Assembly: GCA_910574805.1 (NCBI GenBank) | Contig: CAJTCV010000022.1 | Span: 1 to 61,941 of the forward strand | Source of the DNA: Lachnospiraceae bacterium | GTDB taxonomy: Bacteria > Bacillota > Clostridia > Lachnospirales > Lachnospiraceae | Direction: 5' to 3' | DNA: 61,941 nucleotides | Shown here: positions 59,337 through 61,941 of the stretch, piece by piece | Numbering within the stretch: the stretch's first letter is position 1 | How the letters are laid out: each line of letters starts with the position of its first letter | Notes under the pieces: generated by a model | What the model was told of the DNA's origin: nothing | The model's input: only the letters and a program-made list of their open reading frames with translations | Database searches by the model: none | Made by a program: the position numbers and the translations under genes

Positions 59337-60854
59337 ATGAAACAGCAGAATGCACCGCCGGTACTTCGGCGGGTGCGCCGTCTGGACAGCATCCGCCTGG
59401 ATGCGGACGACCGGACGTATTTCACGGAGGAAGGGTATCTGGTGGATCACCCGGTCCTGACCTCCGTCGGCATTTTTGAATACCGGAACCCTGACGGGAG
59501 TGTCCGCAGGGAACTGAGGCTTCCCGGGCACGTTTTTGCGGAGAAATCCCTGAAAACGTACAGAGGGAAGCCTGTGATTATTACCCACAGCGCCGGAAAG
59601 ATCAGCAAGAACAACGTGGACCGGGAGCAGATCGGCACGATCCTGAGCGACGGGTATCAGGACGGGGATGACGTCCGGGCGGAGATCATCATTCACAATA
59701 CGGATGCCATGAAGTCCAGCGGCCTGAAGGAGCTCTCCCTTGGATACAACCTGGATCTGATCGAGGAGCCGGGGGAATGGAACGGCCAGCCCTATGACGC
59801 GGTTCAGACCAACATCGTCATCAATCATCTGGCGCTGGTGGCGAGCGCTAGGGCAGGAGACCAGGCGAGGCTTAACATTGACGGTTCCGACGAACCGGAG
59901 CTGAAAGGCGGAAAAGTCACGGCTTCGGGATCCGGCCGGGAGAATCAGGAGCATCTTCCATCCGGCAGCAGTGCCGGAGTTGATGATAAAAAGAATAAAG
60001 GAGGTAAGAAAACCATGGCAAATCTGAACATCGATGGTTTTGACATGACGCCGGAGCAGATGGTGGAGGCAATCAGCCAGTATAAGGCATCCCATGAAGC
60101 GGGAGGCGCAGCAGCTGCAGCAGGCGACGGCGCAGGCGTTCCGGGTACCGCAGGAAAGGAACCGCCTGTCGGAGCAGCAAAGCAGGAGCCGGCAGCAGGG
60201 GAGGTTCCGCCTGCAGTTCTGGCAGCTTCCGCAGCACAGGAGCCCCCTGCAGCGGAGCCGGAAAAGAAGGATGCAGACGATCTGACGCCGCTGATCGCAG
60301 CAGTGGAACAGCTTCTGGCGGCGCTGAAAGCGAAGGGCGGAAACACGGACGGCGCAGGAAGGGAAGGAACAGAGCCCCCTGCTTCGACGGGAGGAGGGGC
60401 TCCGGCCGGCGTAAAGCAGGACGGGGAAGGAGCCGGGAATCCCGCAGGATGCGGAAAAGAGGACTCAAATACGGCTGGGTCCGGCGACATGTCCCGGTCT
60501 CTGAATGCGGACTCCGCAGACGATCTGTTCCGCCAGCGCCTTGGCATCTGCCGGGTTGGTGACCGGCTTGGTCTGGAAGGTCTGGAAGCCATGTCCATTC
60601 CGGACGGGAAGAAGGCGGTCATTGCAAAAGTACTTCCGGACATGCGTCTGGATGGAAAGGATACTGCCTATGTGGATGCCGCCTATGACATTGCCGTCGA
60701 AAAGGCCTGCAGTCGGAAGGATGTGGACTATCAGAGACAGCAGATGGCAGGCGGAACCCCGCCCGGCATGAGAACGGACGGCGTCGGCAGCGACGGGAGC
60801 ATGGCGTCCAGGGCGAGACAGAAGATGATTGATAGAGAAGGAGGAAGTGAATAA
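59337..60854 (+). CDS. capsid maturation protease/scaffold (DUF2213) protein
   Basis: 505 residues from ATG 59337 (AAGGAGA 8 bases upstream; ATGs at 59298 and 59328 are less well placed). N-terminal 220 residues are DUF2213: 'EEGYLVDHPVLTSVGIFEYRN', 'YRGKPVIITHSAG', 'LKELSLGYNLDLIEEPG', 'NHLALVASARAG'. Such domains are prohead proteases. The middle (about 250-370) is Ala/Pro/Gly/Glu-rich scaffold-like sequence of low complexity. The C-terminus is helical. An internal ribosome site and ATG near 60015 could give a separate scaffold, as in many phages. Confidence 0.85.
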   Translation: MKQQNAPPVLRRVRRLDSIRLDADDRTYFTEEGYLVDHPVLTSVGIFEYRNPDGSVRRELRLPGHVFAEKSLKTYRGKPVIITHSAGKISKNNVDREQIGTILSDGYQDGDDVRAEIIIHNTDAMKSSGLKELSLGYNLDLIEEPGEWNGQPYDAVQTNIVINHLALVASARAGDQARLNIDGSDEPELKGGKVTASGSGRENQEHLPSGSSAGVDDKKNKGGKKTMANLNIDGFDMTPEQMVEAISQYKASHEAGGAAAAAGDGAGVPGTAGKEPPVGAAKQEPAAGEVPPAVLAASAAQEPPAAEPEKKDADDLTPLIAAVEQLLAALKAKGGNTDGAGREGTEPPASTGGGAPAGVKQDGEGAGNPAGCGKEDSNTAGSGDMSRSLNADSADDLFRQRLGICRVGDRLGLEGLEAMSIPDGKKAVIAKVLPDMRLDGKDTAYVDAAYDIAVEKACSRKDVDYQRQQMAGGTPPGMRTDGVGSDGSMASRARQKMIDREGGSE

Positions 60855-61501
60855 TGGCAGCACAGCTTGATTATGGTTACGGCATGTCAAAAGGCGTGCC
60901 GGGCGGGAAATATGACCTGTCCATGGATGTGGTGGTCACCAGAACGAACGAGGAGGCGGACGGCGTCCTGCGGTTCGGCATGGCGGCCATGGCCGGTTCT
61001 TCGCCGGGAACGACGGTGAAAGTGCCGGTTTCCGGTGCGACCGCAGAGAAGATCGAAGGAATCGTTCTCCATGCGGAGAACACGGAGCAGGACCGGAAAG
61101 GCCGTGTGGTGATACCGAACCATGCGTCCGTTGGGATCATGACGTATGGGAAGATCTGGGGACGTACGTCTTCGGATGCCGTTCCGATCTATGGGAACAA
61201 GGCATACGTAGTTGTCGACGGAGGCGAGGCCGGGTGCTTTACTTCGGCCAGTACGGATGCCAGCGTCTATCTGCCCTGTGAGGCAGACACGTCCGGGGCT
61301 CTGGAGGTGGTGGCGGACGATACGGCGTCTCCCACTGCCGCTCAGATCAAAGTATCCGGCGTGACGCCGGTTTCCGGAGGTTATGTGCCTGCGGTGGGCG
61401 ACCATGTGGAGAAGAAGAAGCTCCACGGGGATACGGTGGACATCGGCGCCACTTTTGGCACGGAAACGGATGACGGGATCGCCGTCATCATTCTGAAATA
61501 A
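60854..61501 (+). CDS. structural cement/decoration protein (DUF2190-like)
   Basis: 215 residues; ATG overlaps the previous stop (TAATG) after AAGGAGGAAG. 'GMSKGVPGGKYDLSMDVVVTRTNEEADGVLRFGMAAMAG' and 'EKIEGIVLHAENTEQDRKGRVVIPNHASVGIMTYGKIWG' are as in capsid cement proteins of P22 gp24/DUF2190 type. It stabilises the shell. A mini-repeat of 'TGAS'-like low complexity is absent. Normal length. Confidence 0.82.
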   Translation: MAAQLDYGYGMSKGVPGGKYDLSMDVVVTRTNEEADGVLRFGMAAMAGSSPGTTVKVPVSGATAEKIEGIVLHAENTEQDRKGRVVIPNHASVGIMTYGKIWGRTSSDAVPIYGNKAYVVVDGGEAGCFTSASTDASVYLPCEADTSGALEVVADDTASPTAAQIKVSGVTPVSGGYVPAVGDHVEKKKLHGDTVDIGATFGTETDDGIAVIILK

Positions 61502-61518
61502 AGAGGAGGAGAAAATCG

Positions 61519-61787
61519 ATGGCAAACGAAAAAAGATACAATCCGGCCAGACCGTCCGAGGGTTATGACCGGGGGGATCTGGCGGCGCTTAAGGTATCCA
61601 GTCTGACGCCCACCATGGTGTGTGCAGAACTCCGGTTTGACTCTGTGGAGGATGCATCCATCTTCTTTGCACGGCAGCTGGATTACATCAAGGCAAAATC
61701 CTATGACAAAGTCTATCCGGAGTTTACGGCCCTGAACCACTTCCCGATTACCCATGAGGTGCCGGAAGGTGCGGAGTCGATGACCTA
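61519..61787 (+). pseudogene. major capsid protein (DUF2184-like), truncated by an IS
   Basis: AGAGGAGGAG precedes ATG 61519. The first 89 residues (MANEKRYNPARPSEGY...SVEDASIFFARQLDYIKAKSYDKVYPEF...PITHEVPEGAESMTY) have the encapsulin/HK97-type N-terminus of phage major capsids, which are normally over 300 residues. From 61788 the frame reads IS DNA. Without an intact capsid gene the prophage should not form particles unless another copy exists. Confidence 0.85.
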
Positions 61788-61941
61788 CTGTACTGACCTG
61801 TTGATATTTAACCAAATAATTCTGGTAATCACAGTTGTTCTGATGTATAATAAAAGAAACGGCGGTGATTCCTATGGCAAGACCAAAAAAGTACAGTATC
61901 CATCTTACGGAAAATGAATTAAAAAAGTTGAAATCTGTTAT
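61788..61941 (+). mobile_element. IS630-like insertion sequence, left end
   Basis: The capsid frame ends at a TA dinucleotide (61786-61787), the target of IS630/Tc1-type elements. The following 86 bases are AT-rich with a TATAAT-like box near 61846 and lead into a transposase start. Right end is outside the window, so the duplication cannot be checked. Confidence 0.75.
61874..61941 (+). CDS. transposase, 5' end (IS630-like), cut by the window edge
   Basis: ATG 61874 after GGCGGTGA. The visible 22 residues, MARPKKYSIHLTENELKKLK, match the start of IS630-family OrfA proteins ('MARPKKY.I.LT..E...L'). Incomplete only because the window ends. Confidence 0.75.
   Translation, partial: MARPKKYSIHLTENELKKLKSV

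Larger units (their letters stand above)
34389..61941. mobile_element. temperate siphovirus-like prophage (right end outside the window)
   Basis: Integrase on the minus strand at the left end, then a lysogeny switch, early/replication genes, terminase and head genes in the usual order on the plus strand. Tail, lysis and right attachment site are beyond the window. The capsid gene is interrupted by an IS and the MuF gene has an amber codon, so it is probably defective. Confidence 0.92.

Overview
The window looks like Lachnospiraceae (Clostridia) chromosome. The housekeeping genes (uvrB, pcrA, rlmD), the Rbs-type sugar operon, the strong AGGAGG ribosome sites, near-consensus TTGACA/TATAAT promoters and a Firmicutes-type GAAC-N4-GTTC LexA box all fit. 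The genus is not determined; this placement is inference from gene content and style, not from a database match.

Layout. (1) 1-5973: a plus-strand run of small genes resembling immunity proteins of polymorphic toxin systems (Imm1-like remnant, DUF7716-like, DUF7668-like, DUF3396, DUF7677-like) plus small membrane proteins, with no toxin in view. (2) 5974-14616: remnant of an integrative conjugative element (ICE). Two minus-strand conjugation genes (TrbL/VirB6-like and DUF3852) lead to an excisionase and two tandem tyrosine integrases just upstream of uvrB. A 4,039-bp element, holding only a large serine recombinase and a KAP-family P-loop ATPase, sits inside the first integrase exactly at its HGLRH catalytic box. 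(3) 14617-34388: chromosomal backbone with uvrB, a nitronate monooxygenase/FabK-like flavoprotein, a WG-repeat lipoprotein, deoC divergent from a LacI-controlled sugar operon (SIS isomerase, ribokinase, RbsD/FucU, substrate-binding lipoprotein broken at a G9 tract, ATPase, two permeases), an orphan NMT1/THI5-type binding lipoprotein, pcrA, small membrane proteins and rlmD. (4) 34389-61941: a prophage with integrase, HsdR_N-type protein, ImmA/repressor pair, Cro, an early and replication module (SMC-like ATPase, Sak4-like protein, DUF669, helicase, primase/helicase, iteron region, RusA), Dam methylase, a tRNA with CAT anticodon, then terminase, portal, MuF, scaffold/protease, cement protein and major capsid. 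An IS630-like element interrupts the capsid gene and the window ends inside its transposase.

How parts work together. The phage repressor has paired palindromic operators with Cro. The deoC and lacI promoters each carry a LacI operator just downstream of the -10, suggesting one regulon for deoxyribose/pentose or nucleoside-sugar use. The prophage portal is fused to a Nudix domain and a JAB-like HNHP domain. The MuF protein carries a second JAB-like domain, now behind an in-frame amber codon. Each is followed by small genes, which suggests a capsid-borne effector/immunity arrangement. With the amber in MuF and the insertion in the capsid gene, this prophage is probably defective.

The most interesting items are the serine-recombinase/KAP element parasitising the ICE integrase, the portal-Nudix-JAB plus MuF-JAB pair, and a perfect 18-bp palindrome present twice in the prophage.
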